A stretch of DNA of 64,000 bases, from contig JAJJXM010000099.1 in the NCBI GenBank assembly GCA_024516155.1, positions 1-64,000 on the forward strand, in the 5' to 3' direction. Below are positions 11,119-23,401 of this stretch, one piece after another (positions within the stretch are counted from its first letter, which is position 1; the number at the start of each line of letters is the position of its first letter). The notes beneath the pieces are model-generated. The model did no database searches and was not told the origin of the DNA. It saw only the letters and a program-made list of their open reading frames with translations. The translations under genes and the position numbers were made by a program. This stretch comes from Pyronema omphalodes. Its lineage: Eukaryota > Ascomycota > Pezizomycetes > Pezizales > Pyronemataceae.

Positions 11119-12995
11119 TGCATGTGATACGTCTATTGGGAGACTTTTGCCGGGGAACCTTTGTTGTCAAGGAAACTTTTGTTCTTAGGAACCCCCGACG
11201 CGACAGGGTTTAGCGGCACTTTCGCTCTCATGGGTGCCTTCCAATCAAGATCATAGAACCTGCAGTGTAAATGAGGCTGGCTACAGTGAGTCGCAGCATT
11301 TTTCCAGATGTAAGCGCAGTTCTTCAAAACTAGGCTTTGGGGCTGAGCTGGTGATGATGAAGTTGGCAACTCTGGCAACCCATTCCGATTATTCGTTTTT
11401 TTCGCATCTACTAACCTTTTTTGTGAGTAAATTACTTATCGCATCGAGCGCTGCAGCCTATGTACAGTGTACACCATGATATATTTGGTGACATTGCCGA
11501 ATACGTGTGTAGTCTTGGCGAGAATTCGCGACTATGTATGTACGTTACTAATCAACGAGTGAATGATTATGATCGTGAGTTGTGAAGTATGCTTTAAGCT
11601 GAGCTTACCACTCCGTCTGCGCGATTTTTCATTTACAGGGGTCAAAAAATCACATTGGGGGCTATTTGTATTGGTTGCTGTACATACATTCGTTCTTCCC
11701 GAACCTTTCTAAAATAGGTACATATGATAAAGACTTTGAGCCACCCAACAACGCCCCGGTAGTTAAGAACACGTGACATTCTAGCGTTCATGCTATGATT
11801 TGCATTTTTCAGTTCGCAAATGTTTGTCAGTTCTATTCTATCATCAAATGAATCCTTTGTTTTTTTGTCGAAATGTGGTGATAGAGAGAGTTCTTGTCGC
11901 AGTGGCTATTTTGCGCAGCGAGTCGACCACTTAAGGGCTAAGTGTTCCACACAATACTGGACGTAACATTACTGGTGTTGCTCACAACCAAAATCATTCC
12001 AGGGATTCAATAATACATCAAAGAAAAAAAAGCTATCAGCCACGAAATATTTCAGCCATATATCGTGGTGCCGAAAAACGTTTATCTCTGGAACCATTTT
12101 GAGCTGCTTGCGCTTGATGTAGTGCGCATGTCAAACAGCTCGCTTATTCCACCCCCCCCCCCCCCCTCCTCCTACCTCCACCATCAAAAAATATATTCAT
12201 AAAAAATACAAGTCAAAGAAAAGAAGAAGAAAAAAAAAAGTTACCTATAGCTTATCTACATCACGGTGTGCTTTTATTCCCCACAATACCACATGGACGT
12301 GCCTGCTTCTTACCGCGCACTCAAAATATCTCAGTTATTCCGGCGTGACGATGGTTTAACATTCCGCAAAATTGCGGCAAGAAAAATATATATATATAAC
12401 GCATAGTTATTTAACCGTTTACTTTAGGCCAGGTTAAGAAAAGGCATAGTGTGTTGAATTTGGGCTTGTATCTATGGTCGTACTTTTAGATAGGAGGTAT
12501 TTGTTAAAATTAGTCATGACAAGGTGACGTGGTGTGCATTCATTACAGTAGCGGCACCTTGGCACGAGCAATCAAGGAAACTTCTTAAGCCTCGTGTTAT
12601 TGCCTTTGCCATTTTTGAATTTGAATCTGGATGATATTTCGGTTTTTGGTAAGCAGGAAGTGTTGTCAAAAATCGCCTAGAGTTCCGGTGTCTTGGCCGC
12701 ACTTAAGGCTTACGTGACTGGCACGTGGAGGTGGAATTTCCACATTGGGTATATCTCCCTCTGTAGGCGCGTAAAGCTAGGATTACCATCGTTCTCAAAG
12801 GTAAATCAATGACCAAGTGTAAGAATCGACTTTTGAGTAAAATTACTTCGACAGTACATACTGCTCTTCAAGAGCTAGAATGGACTACCGGAGTCTAAGG
12901 ATTAGAAGATAATCGAGGAGGAATAACATGAGAATTGGGGCAGACATTAGTATCCAGAATTGTTGCTTCACTTGTAGTTTTATGAAACATTTTTT

Positions 12996-13105
12996 CTCGC
13001 CCAAAGTCTCGAGCATCTCGAGACTTACGAGATTGGAATCTCACGAGACGAGATGTTTCGAGCCCAATGGCGGTCTCGTCTCATCTCGTCTCGTGTGCAT
13101 CCCTA
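12996..13105 (+). repeat. TCTCG-rich segment ending in TGTGCATCCCTA (possible transposon end; also near 20581-20690 and 28265-28374)
   Basis: Direct and inverted copies of TCTCG/CGAGA fill about 110 bases. They end in CTCGTGTGCATCCCTA, whose complement TAGGGATGCACACGAG resembles the terminal motif of some hAT-type inverted-repeat elements. I could not find the opposite end, so this may be a fragment. It also offers strong hairpin potential (CTCGAGCATCTCGAG). Confidence 0.35.
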
Positions 13106-14069
13106 ACTACAAATCAATATTTCTTTCTCTCTCCAATGATTAGCCAAATCATCCTTTCAACTCTAACCCTTCTTGCAAATCGGACAAACAAACCTATGAC
13201 TTTGGCCAACTTCATTACTTCTTATTTTGTCGCACATTTCGATGAGGAATTATAGCGATTATGGTTTTCTATGTTTATGGAATATGATCCTTTTGCGGGA
13301 GGGGGCGGGGGGGGGGGGGGGCATGCTGATATTTTTATGTTTCAGGTGGTGGAAATCAAAGGTTTTGGAAGGCTTACTTTAGCCATGTCTAATACACAAT
13401 ATGCGGTGAAATAGGATTACAGATATAAACTATTCTCACCTTAATTATGCGGTGCTGTTAGAACCTGGGGGATAGTTCTTCCAACATGATATCATTATTT
13501 GGATTCGCCAACTACCTGCAGCGTCATCGTTAACCCGGATGAATTAATCAAAGATCCATGAGACTGGACACAACCACATCATCGACGCGGATTAGGGAGG
13601 CGGTGTAGATATCGACAATATACCAGCCGTGGTGGTTTCGTATATATTTCAGTCCGTGAGTTTTGGGATACAGTCTAAGATGCTGGATGAGATTGCGATT
13701 GCGATTGTCATTGTAATTGTGGAGATATCGAGATCCACATGAGTTGGAAGGAGGGAGGAGGGGGGGGGGGGGTCAAATTTAATCAGTGGTTCGGTGGGTT
13801 CTGTCCATAAAATATCTGGAGTCTGGAACTATGGTTAATACATTGGCAATGGTAACGGGATTAAGGTATTGAACATAATCCATCACCTCATCAGGAATTT
13901 CATGGATGAGGCGTTATTAACCGGTCTTAATCCCACATAAGCTACATATAATATTCCATTCAGCTTCCATCCATTTCAATTGCTTGAATACAAACTGCGT
14001 GCCGATTCGTAGCAACTCCCTTCCTCGGCTATAGCGGGAGGTTCCCGGGACGGGATTTGGGATAGTAGT

Positions 14070-14414
14070 TTGAAGAGGAGTTCCAGTATGGAACGGTTAT
14101 GCGATACGGCAACAGGTAGCCCCACGCAGTGGGACGAGTATGTTGATTACTGTGCGCTGAGACTGGAGGCAGCACTTGAGTATGGTCCTTCTGCCATTGG
14201 GTGGTGGTGTGAGCCCCGGCAGCGGGCCAGGTTCCCCAAACTTCGCAAAACGGCTGTTGAAGTACTGCTGTCTATTCCCTCAATGAGCGCCGAGCCCGAG
14301 CGGCTATTTCTCGAATGCAAGAAAATCATTATATCGGACCTTCATTCGATGCAGGCAGACACCCTGGAGGGCATTGAGGGGCTCAAGAGCTCTAATCGTA
14401 GGCGTCAGTTGTGA
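14070..14414 (+). pseudogene. hAT transposase C-terminal dimerisation fragment (end of unit 1)
   Basis: The open frame carries the conserved tail of hAT transposases (hATC domain): the IGWWCEPRQRARFPKLRKTA block, VLLSIPSMSAEPERLFLECK and DTLEGIEGLKS. The domain mediates dimerisation in active hAT transposases. The frame is only about 114 codons and its apparent first codon is TTG preceded by a stop. The DDE catalytic part and the zinc finger are missing, so it is a truncated relic. It is followed directly by the subterminal repeats and terminal inverted repeat of the element. Confidence 0.85.
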
Positions 14415-14697
14415 TTTCTAGGGACCAAATTAGGATAGAAGTTTTTTATGTATGCACTGAATAATATTTATTGCCCCTTCATAAACCAGTTCCTCTGGGC
14501 AAACCAGTTTTCACAGTTTTAAACAGTTGACCTGGTTTGCCAAGCCTTGCATTCAGTTAACTGGTTTTCACAGTTTAACCAGTTTATAATACTGACAGTA
14601 AACTGAACTGGGTCGCCGTACAGTTCTCATATTCCAACAGTCCGTACAGTCCGTTTTGACCGTCATTTTAAACTGGTTTGTACGACTGGGAGGGCTG
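14415..14697 (+). repeat. hAT 3' subterminal and terminal repeat, junction of units 1 and 2
   Basis: Many AACCAGTT / AACTGGTT motifs precede the end TTTAAACTGGTTTGTACGAC and GGGAGGGCTG. The final bases differ from the perfect CAGACCTCCC terminus by one base (GGGAGGGCTG in place of GGGAGGTCTG). The same change is found in all internal copies and in the element at 6337-7111. Confidence 0.75.
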
Positions 14698-15817
14698 AGG
14701 ACAAGATGAACAAAGAAAACAGGACGTGGAGGAATGCTGGAAGGAAGTCAGACAAAGGAGCTGGGAATTATATAGACCCTTGATATCACTGTACTAGAAA
14801 ATAACAAGAACAAAAACAGATACAACGGAGACTATGAGGTGAACCGAGAGAACTGGGCGCATTAAACTTATTTTAGTATACATACTGCTTTGTCTGAAGC
14901 TAGATTATGTGTAGTAGGTGGGTGTTGAATAAGGAAAAAACAAAGGGGAAAAAGAAGGAGGAAAAGAAGGCAAAAAGTAGGTAGAAAAAGAATCACTGAG
15001 AGAATGTACTTAAATGTTGGATCTATGTATGAATCGATGGGACTTGATATCGGGATATCGGTATGTGGGGATATCCGAATGAGACCACCTCACACAATCC
15101 CAAAATCAAGCCCATCCCATTCCATCCCATCCCGTTCCACCCCATCCCATTCCACTCCATCCCATTCCACCTCATCCCATGCCACCTCATCCCATTCCAC
15201 ATCATCCCATTCCAAATAAACCTTTCAAAATCCCAATCCCATTCCATCCCCCCGGAGAAATAAAATAAATAAAACAGTAATAAAACAGTAATAAAAATAA
15301 TAAAAATGAGAAAATAAGAAAAATAAGAAAAACCATATCGCCAATTCCCACTCCAATCTGCAATTCTCCATTTTAATAGCACGCCCTCAAGTTGAGACAG
15401 TAAAGACTAGAGAGACCTTAAGGATGGGAAAGAATTCGCTAATCATGTCTTCATTTTGTATTACCGCTTTCACGGAACGCTACCGTGTTCAGCGTTACCT
15501 GTCGAATATGAAAAGCAAGGCTGTAGGGAAGCATGTGAAGTTCAACATGTAGCAGAATATATGAACAACTACTAAGTTCTGTATTCTGTATTCTGGATGT
15601 TTCTTTGTTTGCTGATTTGCATCTTATTGGTTATGAAGATTTACCGCACAGAGATGGAAGGGGGCAGGGGGTCTGTAATGTTTCAGAAACAGTGGTTCTG
15701 GATAACATCACGGGCTAGAACAGGCGGGATATGAAGAAAGGGAACCAGAACTAAAAGGAGGGACTGCAACTACCAAACGATGACATTCCCGAGAATCGCA
15801 GGATTTTGGTCGTATCC

Positions 15818-18549
15818 TCATACCCACTGCATTAATACTTCAGGCTGCAGTACTAGTAACCTCTCTTGCTCATTGGTAGTTGAGACGGCGCAGTTGGCGT
15901 AAACGAGCAGATGCCTAACCCGATTATGCCATATCGGTGTCAGATCTAGCGGGGTCCTTCCGGAGTTATCAGCGGCCGAGACGTCAGCGCCCTTGTCAAT
16001 GAGCAGGCGCACAACTCCTTCATGCCCTTTGATCGATGCCAGATGCAATGGTGTCATTCCGTACTTATCAGCGGCCGAGACGTCAACGCCCTTGTCAATG
16101 AGCAGGCGCACAACTCCTTCATGTACGTTTTCCGATGCCAGATGCAGCGGTGTCTTTCCGTACTTATCAGCGGCCGAGACGTCAACGCCCTTGTCAATGA
16201 GCAGGCGGGCAACTCCTTCATGTCCGTTTCCCGATGAAAGATGCAGCGGTGTCTGCCCTTTAAGGTCGGTGGTCAAGATATTGGCACCCTTCTCAATGAG
16301 TAGGCGCACAACTCCTTCACGGCAGTGTTTCGATGCCAGATGCAGCGGTGTCTGCCCTTTAAGGTCGGTGGTCAAGATATTCGCACCCTTCTCAATGAGT
16401 AGGCGCACAACTCCTTCATGCCCGTTGCTTGATGCCAGATGCAATGGTGTCATTCCGTACTTATCAGCGGCCGAGACGTCAACGCCCTTGTCAATGAGCA
16501 GGCGCACAACTCCTTCATGCCCTTCGATCGATGCCAGATGAAGCGGTGTCTTTCCGTACTTATCAGCGGCCGAGACGTCAGCGCCCTTGTCAATGAGCAG
16601 GCGGGCAACTCCCTCATGTCCGATTCTTGATGCCAGATGAAGCGGTGTCCACCTGGGGAAGTTATCAGTTGTCGAGACGTCAACGCCCTTGTCAATGAGC
16701 AGGCGCACAACTCCTTCATGCCCTTCGATCGATGCCAGATGAAGCGGTGTCTTTCCGTACTTATCAGCGGCCGAGACGTCAGCGCCCTTGTCAATGAGCA
16801 GGCGTACAACTCCTTCATGCCCATTGAACGATGCCAGATGCAGCGCTGTCTGCTCTTCGTCATCGGAGATAGAGATGTCAACGCCCTTGTCAATGAGCAG
16901 GCGGGCAACTCCTTCATATCCATATTCCGATGCCAGATGCAGCGGTGTCTCCCCGTACTTATCAGCGGCCGAGACGTCAACGCCCTTGTCAATGAGCAGG
17001 CGGGCAACTCCTTCATGCCTGTTGCTTGATGCCAGATGAAGCGGTGTCCACCTGGGGAAGTTATCAGCGGCCGAGACGTCAGCGCCCTCGTCAATGAGCA
17101 AGCGGGCAACTCCTTCATGCCCGCTTTCTGAGGCCAGATGCAGCGGTGTCAACCTGAGGAAGTTATCAGTTGTTGAGACATCAGCGCCGTTATCAATGAG
17201 CAAGCGGGCAACTTCTTCATACCCGCTTTTTGACGCCAGATGAAGCGGTGTCCACCTGGAGAAGTTACCAGTTGTCGAGACGTCAGCGCCCTTGTCAATG
17301 AGCAGGCGGGCAACTCCTTCATGCCCGTTGCTTGATGCCAGATGCAGCGGTGTCTCCCCGTACTTATCAGCGGCCGAGACGTCAGCGCCGTTATCAGTGA
17401 GCAGGCGGGCAACTTCTTCATGCCCGCTTTTTGACGCCAGATGCAGCGGTGTCCACCTGCGGAAGTTATCGGCGGCCGAGACGTCAGCACCCTTGTCAAT
17501 GAGCAGGCGCACAACTCCTTCATGTCCGTGTTCCGATGCCAGATGCAGCGGTGTCCACCTGCGGAAGTTATCGGCGGCCGAGACGTCAGCGCCCTTGTCA
17601 ATGAGCAGGCGCACAACTCCTTCATGTCCGTGTTCCGATGCCAGATGTAGCGGTGTCTTCCCTTGGGCATCGGAGGTAGAGACTTCAGCACCGTTTTCAA
17701 TGAATAACCGGGCCATCGTTTCCAACCCGTCTCGCGAAGCCAGATGCAACGGTGTGCGCCCGTATTCATCGGTCGTCGAGAGGAGTTTTCTTAGCCATGT
17801 AGGAATGCTAACGGGTTTTAGAGGTGTGATAGCTAGTGGTAGCGTTGTAATATTGTTCTTTGGATGTGCGGCATCTGGGTGTATTTCTGTAGCAAAGGGA
17901 GCGTGTTCGACAGATGTTGACTGGGCATTGGGTCCTCGAGCATCATCCTGGGTTGTAATAATCATTTCATCTTGCATTACTGTCATCTGCGTATCAGGTT
18001 CCCCATAACTTGTAGACGCTGGCAATTCAGAACTTCCCGGGGGCGTTGAGCATTCGATATCTGGAAAAGCTGTTGAATAACATATTAGAAAACTAGCCCA
18101 CAAATCAAGCACAGTAGAAAATCAGCAAACATACATTGTGGCAGTTTCAGAATATCTTCGTTGGTCAGTGGTTCCAGCTTATTTTTGTAACGTTTGAGTC
18201 CGGTTTCAATTTTTTTAACGTCGACAACATGACCGCGATACCTAGCTATGCAAGTCTTTTTGTTCATTCTGTGCCGTCGATGAGTGATCCAACTGAGTAA
18301 TTTGACGAAGATCTCATGTGGAATGTTCTTCTCGAAAAGCCCCCATTTTTTCAAGCGTTTCTTGTATTGCGACTCTCTGTAATGGAATGAGAACATGGAT
18401 TGATAAGACGGCATAAAAGAAACATACGATGCTTGGAAGTTGTGCTGGTCTTCCATAATTTTCATAACATCCTTCAGCTTATTGTTTTCAGCCAGATATA
18501 ATGTCTCTATAGTTTTGCGATGATCTTCGAAGTTTTTGCTGCGTTCCAT
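15818..18549 (-). CDS. Clr5-domain ankyrin-repeat protein, array copy 2 (intact, 871 aa)
   Basis: Exons are 18549-18428, 18376-18135 and 18069-15818, with introns of 51 and 65 bp (GTATGT...TTACAG and GTATGT...CAACAG, branch CTAAT in the second). Removing intron 1 joins FQAS to ESQYKKRLKKWGL and restores a textbook Clr5 domain: DHRKTIETLYL, LKDVMKIMEDQHNFQAS, QYKKRLKKWGL (residues about 9-58). A Ser/Thr-rich linker follows, then 19 ankyrin repeats built on TPLHLAS..GHEGVVRLLIDKGADVSAAD. Clr5 domains are found at the N-terminus of many fungal ankyrin and NLR-like proteins; their molecular role is not settled. The repeats are almost identical except at two residues after LAS. No signal peptide or membrane segment is seen. 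A protein-binding or recognition role is inference. Confidence 0.9.
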
Positions 18550-21500
18550 GATGGATGTCTGGAGTTGGTTCTCTTCTAAGGTAGTTCGGCCTGCAGTGTG
18601 ATTGTGTAGCGACGTAGGAAAGAGGGATCGTATTCAAGTAGGGTAGTCAACGGAGGTATAATACGGAGCGATGTCTGAGGAATTTGATGATCATTATATA
18701 TGGTGCATGTGATACGTCTATTGGGAGACTTTTGCCGGGGAACCTTTGTTGTCAAGGAAACTTTTGTTCTTAGGAACCCCCGACGCGACAGGGTTTAGCG
18801 GCACTTTCGCTCTCATGGGTGCCTTCCAATCAAGATCATAGAACCTGCAGTGTAAATGAGGCTGGCTACAGTGAGTCGCAGCATTTTTCCAGATGTAAGC
18901 GCAGTTCTTCAAAACTAGGCTTTGGGGCTGAGCTGGTGATGATGAAGTTGGCAACTCTGGCAACCCATTCCGATTATTCGTTTTTTTCGCATCTACTAAC
19001 CTTTTTTGTGAGTAAATTACTTATCGCATCGAGCGCTGCAGCCTATGTACAGTGTACACCATGATATATTTGGTGACATTGCCGAATACGTGTGTAGTCT
19101 TGGCGAGAATTCGCGACTATGTATGTACGTTACTAATCAACGAGTGAATGATTATGATCGTGAGTTGTGAAGTATGCTTTAAGCTGAGCTTACCACTCCG
19201 TCTGCGCGATTTTTCATTTACAGGGGTCAAAAAATCACATTGGGGGCTATTTGTATTGGTTGCTGTACATACATTCGTTCTTCCCGAACCTTTCTAAAAT
19301 AGGTACATATGATAAAGACTTTGAGCCACCCAACAACGCCCCGGTAGTTAAGAACACGTGACATTCTAGCGTTCATGCTATGATTTGCATTTTTCAGTTC
19401 GCAAATGTTTGTCAGTTCTATTCTATCATCAAATGAATCCTTTGTTTTTTTGTCGAAATGTGGTGATAGAGAGAGTTCTTGTCGCAGTGGCTATTTTGCG
19501 CAGCGAGTCGACCACTTAAGGGCTAAGTGTTCCACACAATACTGGACGTAACATTACTGGTGTTGCTCACAACCAAAATCATTCCAGGGATTCAATAATA
19601 CATCAAAGAAAAAAAAGCTATCAGCCACGAAATATTTCAGCCATATATCGTGGTGCCGAAAAACGTTTATCTCTGGAACCATTTTGAGCTGCTTGCGCTT
19701 GATGTAGTGCGCATGTCAAACAGCTCGCTTATTCCACCCCCCCCCCCCCCCTCCTCCTACCTCCACCATCAAAAAATATATTCATAAAAAATACAAGTCA
19801 AAGAAAAGAAGAAGAAAAAAAAAAGTTACCTATAGCTTATCTACATCACGGTGTGCTTTTATTCCCCACAATACCACATGGACGTGCCTGCTTCTTACCG
19901 CGCACTCAAAATATCTCAGTTATTCCGGCGTGACGATGGTTTAACATTCCGCAAAATTGCGGCAAGAAAAATATATATATATAACGCATAGTTATTTAAC
20001 CGTTTACTTTAGGCCAGGTTAAGAAAAGGCATAGTGTGTTGAATTTGGGCTTGTATCTATGGTCGTACTTTTAGATAGGAGGTATTTGTTAAAATTAGTC
20101 ATGACAAGGTGACGTGGTGTGCATTCATTACAGTAGCGGCACCTTGGCACGAGCAATCAAGGAAACTTCTTAAGCCTCGTGTTATTGCCTTTGCCATTTT
20201 TGAATTTGAATCTGGATGATATTTCGGTTTTTGGTAAGCAGGAAGTGTTGTCAAAAATCGCCTAGAGTTCCGGTGTCTTGGCCGCACTTAAGGCTTACGT
20301 GACTGGCACGTGGAGGTGGAATTTCCACATTGGGTATATCTCCCTCTGTAGGCGCGTAAAGCTAGGATTACCATCGTTCTCAAAGGTAAATCAATGACCA
20401 AGTGTAAGAATCGACTTTTGAGTAAAATTACTTCGACAGTACATACTGCTCTTCAAGAGCTAGAATGGACTACCGGAGTCTAAGGATTAGAAGATAATCG
20501 AGGAGGAATAACATGAGAATTGGGGCAGACATTAGTATCCAGAATTGTTGCTTCACTTGTAGTTTTATGAAACATTTTTTCTCGCCCAAAGTCTCGAGCA
20601 TCTCGAGACTTACGAGATTGGAATCTCACGAGACGAGATGTTTCGAGCCCAATGGCGGTCTCGTCTCATCTCGTCTCGTGTGCATCCCTAACTACAAATC
20701 AATATTTCTTTCTCTCTCCAATGATTAGCCAAATCATCCTTTCAACTCTAACCCTTCTTGCAAATCGGACAAACAAACCTATGACTTTGGCCAACTTCAT
20801 TACTTCTTATTTTGTCGCACATTTCGATGAGGAATTATAGCGATTATGGTTTTCTATGTTTATGGAATATGATCCTTTTGCGGGAGGGGGCGGGGGGGGG
20901 GGGGGGCATGCTGATATTTTTATGTTTCAGGTGGTGGAAATCAAAGGTTTTGGAAGGCTTACTTTAGCCATGTCTAATACACAATATGCGGTGAAATAGG
21001 ATTACAGATATAAACTATTCTCACCTTAATTATGCGGTGCTGTTAGAACCTGGGGGATAGTTCTTCCAACATGATATCATTATTTGGATTCGCCAACTAC
21101 CTGCAGCGTCATCGTTAACCCGGATGAATTAATCAAAGATCCATGAGACTGGACACAACCACATCATCGACGCGGATTAGGGAGGCGGTGTAGATATCGA
21201 CAATATACCAGCCGTGGTGGTTTCGTATATATTTCAGTCCGTGAGTTTTGGGATACAGTCTAAGATGCTGGATGAGATTGCGATTGCGATTGTCATTGTA
21301 ATTGTGGAGATATCGAGATCCACATGAGTTGGAAGGAGGGAGGAGGGGGGGGGGGGTCAAATTTAATCAGTGGTTCGGTGGGTTCTGTCCATAAAATATC
21401 TGGAGTCTGGAACTATGGTTAATACATTGGCAATGGTAACGGGATTAAGGTATTGAACATAATCCATCACCTCATCAGGAATTTCATGGATGAGGCGTTA

Positions 21501-21653
21501 TTAACCGGTCTTAATCCCACATAAGCTACATATAATATTCCATTCAGCTTCCATCCATTTCAATTGCTTGAATACAAACTGCGTGCCGATTCGTAGCAAC
21601 TCCCTTCCTCGGCTATAGCGGGAGGTTCCCGGGACGGGATTTGGGATAGTAGT

Positions 21654-21998
21654 TTGAAGAGGAGTTCCAGTATGGAACGGTTATGCGATACGGCAACAGG
21701 TAGCCCCACGCAGTGGGACGAGTATGTTGATTACTGTGCGCTGAGACTGGAGGCAGCACTTGAGTATGGTCCTTCTGCCATTGGGTGGTGGTGTGAGCCC
21801 CGGCAGCGGGCCAGGTTCCCCAAACTTCGCAAAACGGCTGTTGAAGTACTGCTGTCTATTCCCTCAATGAGCGCCGAGCCCGAGCGGCTATTTCTCGAAT
21901 GCAAGAAAATCATTATATCGGACCTTCATTCGATGCAGGCAGACACCCTGGAGGGCATTGAGGGGCTCAAGAGCTCTAATCGTAGGCGTCAGTTGTGA
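21654..21998 (+). pseudogene. hAT transposase C-terminal fragment (end of unit 2)
   Basis: This copy encodes the same 114 codons as the fragment at 14070, with the same hATC motifs (WW, SAEPERLF, LEGIEGLKS) and the same truncated 5' end. It continues into the hAT 3' end at 21999-22281, which forms the junction with unit 3. Confidence 0.85.
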
Positions 21999-22281
21999 TT
22001 TCTAGGGACCAAATTAGGATAGAAGTTTTTTATGTATGCACTGAATAATATTTATTGCCCCTTCATAAACCAGTTCCTCTGGGCAAACCAGTTTTCACAG
22101 TTTTAAACAGTTGACCTGGTTTGCCAAGCCTTGCATTCAGTTAACTGGTTTTCACAGTTTAACCAGTTTATAATACTGACAGTAAACTGAACTGGGTCGC
22201 CGTACAGTTCTCATATTCCAACAGTCCGTACAGTCCGTTTTGACCGTCATTTTAAACTGGTTTGTACGACTGGGAGGGCTG
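21999..22281 (+). repeat. hAT 3' subterminal and terminal repeat, junction of units 2 and 3
   Basis: It appears identical by eye to 14415-14697, including the GGGAGGGCTG terminal variant. Confidence 0.75.
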
Positions 22282-23401
22282 AGGACAAGATGAACAAAGA
22301 AAACAGGACGTGGAGGAATGCTGGAAGGAAGTCAGACAAAGGAGCTGGGAATTATATAGACCCTTGATATCACTGTACTAGAAAATAACAAGAACAAAAA
22401 CAGATACAACGGAGACTATGAGGTGAACCGAGAGAACTGGGCGCATTAAACTTATTTTAGTATACATACTGCTTTGTCTGAAGCTAGATTATGTGTAGTA
22501 GGTGGGTGTTGAATAAGGAAAAAACAAAGGGGAAAAAGAAGGAGGAAAAGAAGGCAAAAAGTAGGTAGAAAAAGAATCACTGAGAGAATGTACTTAAATG
22601 TTGGATCTATGTATGAATCGATGGGACTTGATATCGGGATATCGGTATGTGGGGATATCCGAATGAGACCACCTCACACAATCCCAAAATCAAGCCCATC
22701 CCATTCCATCCCATCCCGTTCCACCCCATCCCATTCCACTCCATCCCATTCCACCTCATCCCATGCCACCTCATCCCATTCCACATCATCCCATTCCAAA
22801 TAAACCTTTCAAAATCCCAATCCCATTCCATCCCCCCGGAGAAATAAAATAAATAAAACAGTAATAAAACAGTAATAAAAATAATAAAAATGAGAAAATA
22901 AGAAAAATAAGAAAAACCATATCGCCAATTCCCACTCCAATCTGCAATTCTCCATTTTAATAGCACGCCCTCAAGTTGAGACAGTAAAGACTAGAGAGAC
23001 CTTAAGGATGGGAAAGAATTCGCTAATCATGTCTTCATTTTGTATTACCGCTTTCACGGAACGCTACCGTGTTCAGCGTTACCTGTCGAATATGAAAAGC
23101 AAGGCTGTAGGGAAGCATGTGAAGTTCAACATGTAGCAGAATATATGAACAACTACTAAGTTCTGTATTCTGTATTCTGGATGTTTCTTTGTTTGCTGAT
23201 TTGCATCTTATTGGTTATGAAGATTTACCGCACAGAGATGGAAGGGGGCAGGGGGTCTGTAATGTTTCAGAAACAGTGGTTCTGGATAACATCACGGGCT
23301 AGAACAGGCGGGATATGAAGAAAGGGAACCAGAACTAAAAGGAGGGACTGCAACTACCAAACGATGACATTCCCGAGAATCGCAGGATTTTGGTCGTATC
23401 C

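Larger units (their letters stand above)
10965..14069. other. Gene-poor interior of the tandem unit (equivalents 18550-21653 and 26233-29340)
   Basis: About 3 kb lies between the ankyrin gene start and the hAT C-terminal fragment. Only short frames (60-81 codons) without recognisable motifs are present. It holds a C tract (about 15, 15 and 16 C in units 1-3, near 12152, 19737 and 27420) and two G tracts (about 15/15/19 near 13307 and 13/12/11 near 13760). A cluster of TCTCG/CGAGA motifs lies at 12996-13105. The G and C tracts differ in length between otherwise near-identical units. Confidence 0.7.
6813..14398. repeat. Tandem unit 1 (7586 bp)
   Basis: This is the first of three near-identical tandem units, defined from the shared TAGGCGTCAGTTGTG at the end of the hAT C-terminal fragment to its next occurrence. 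In order it holds the hAT 3' end, a CATCCCATTCCAC minisatellite, the Clr5-ankyrin gene (minus, frameshifted in this copy), about 3 kb without a clear gene, and the hAT transposase C-terminal fragment. Private features of this copy are an extra G near 10089 in the ankyrin gene and ATTGCATCCC at 7527 in place of ATTCCATCCC. Confidence 0.93.
14399..21982. repeat. Tandem unit 2 (7584 bp)
   Basis: This unit has the same content and order as unit 1 and is near-identical by eye. Its ankyrin gene is intact with 19 repeats. A private base is seen in the ankyrin gene (GAGCAGGCGC near 16696, where units 1 and 3 have GAGCAGTCGC). One poly-G tract is one base shorter than in unit 1. Confidence 0.93.
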
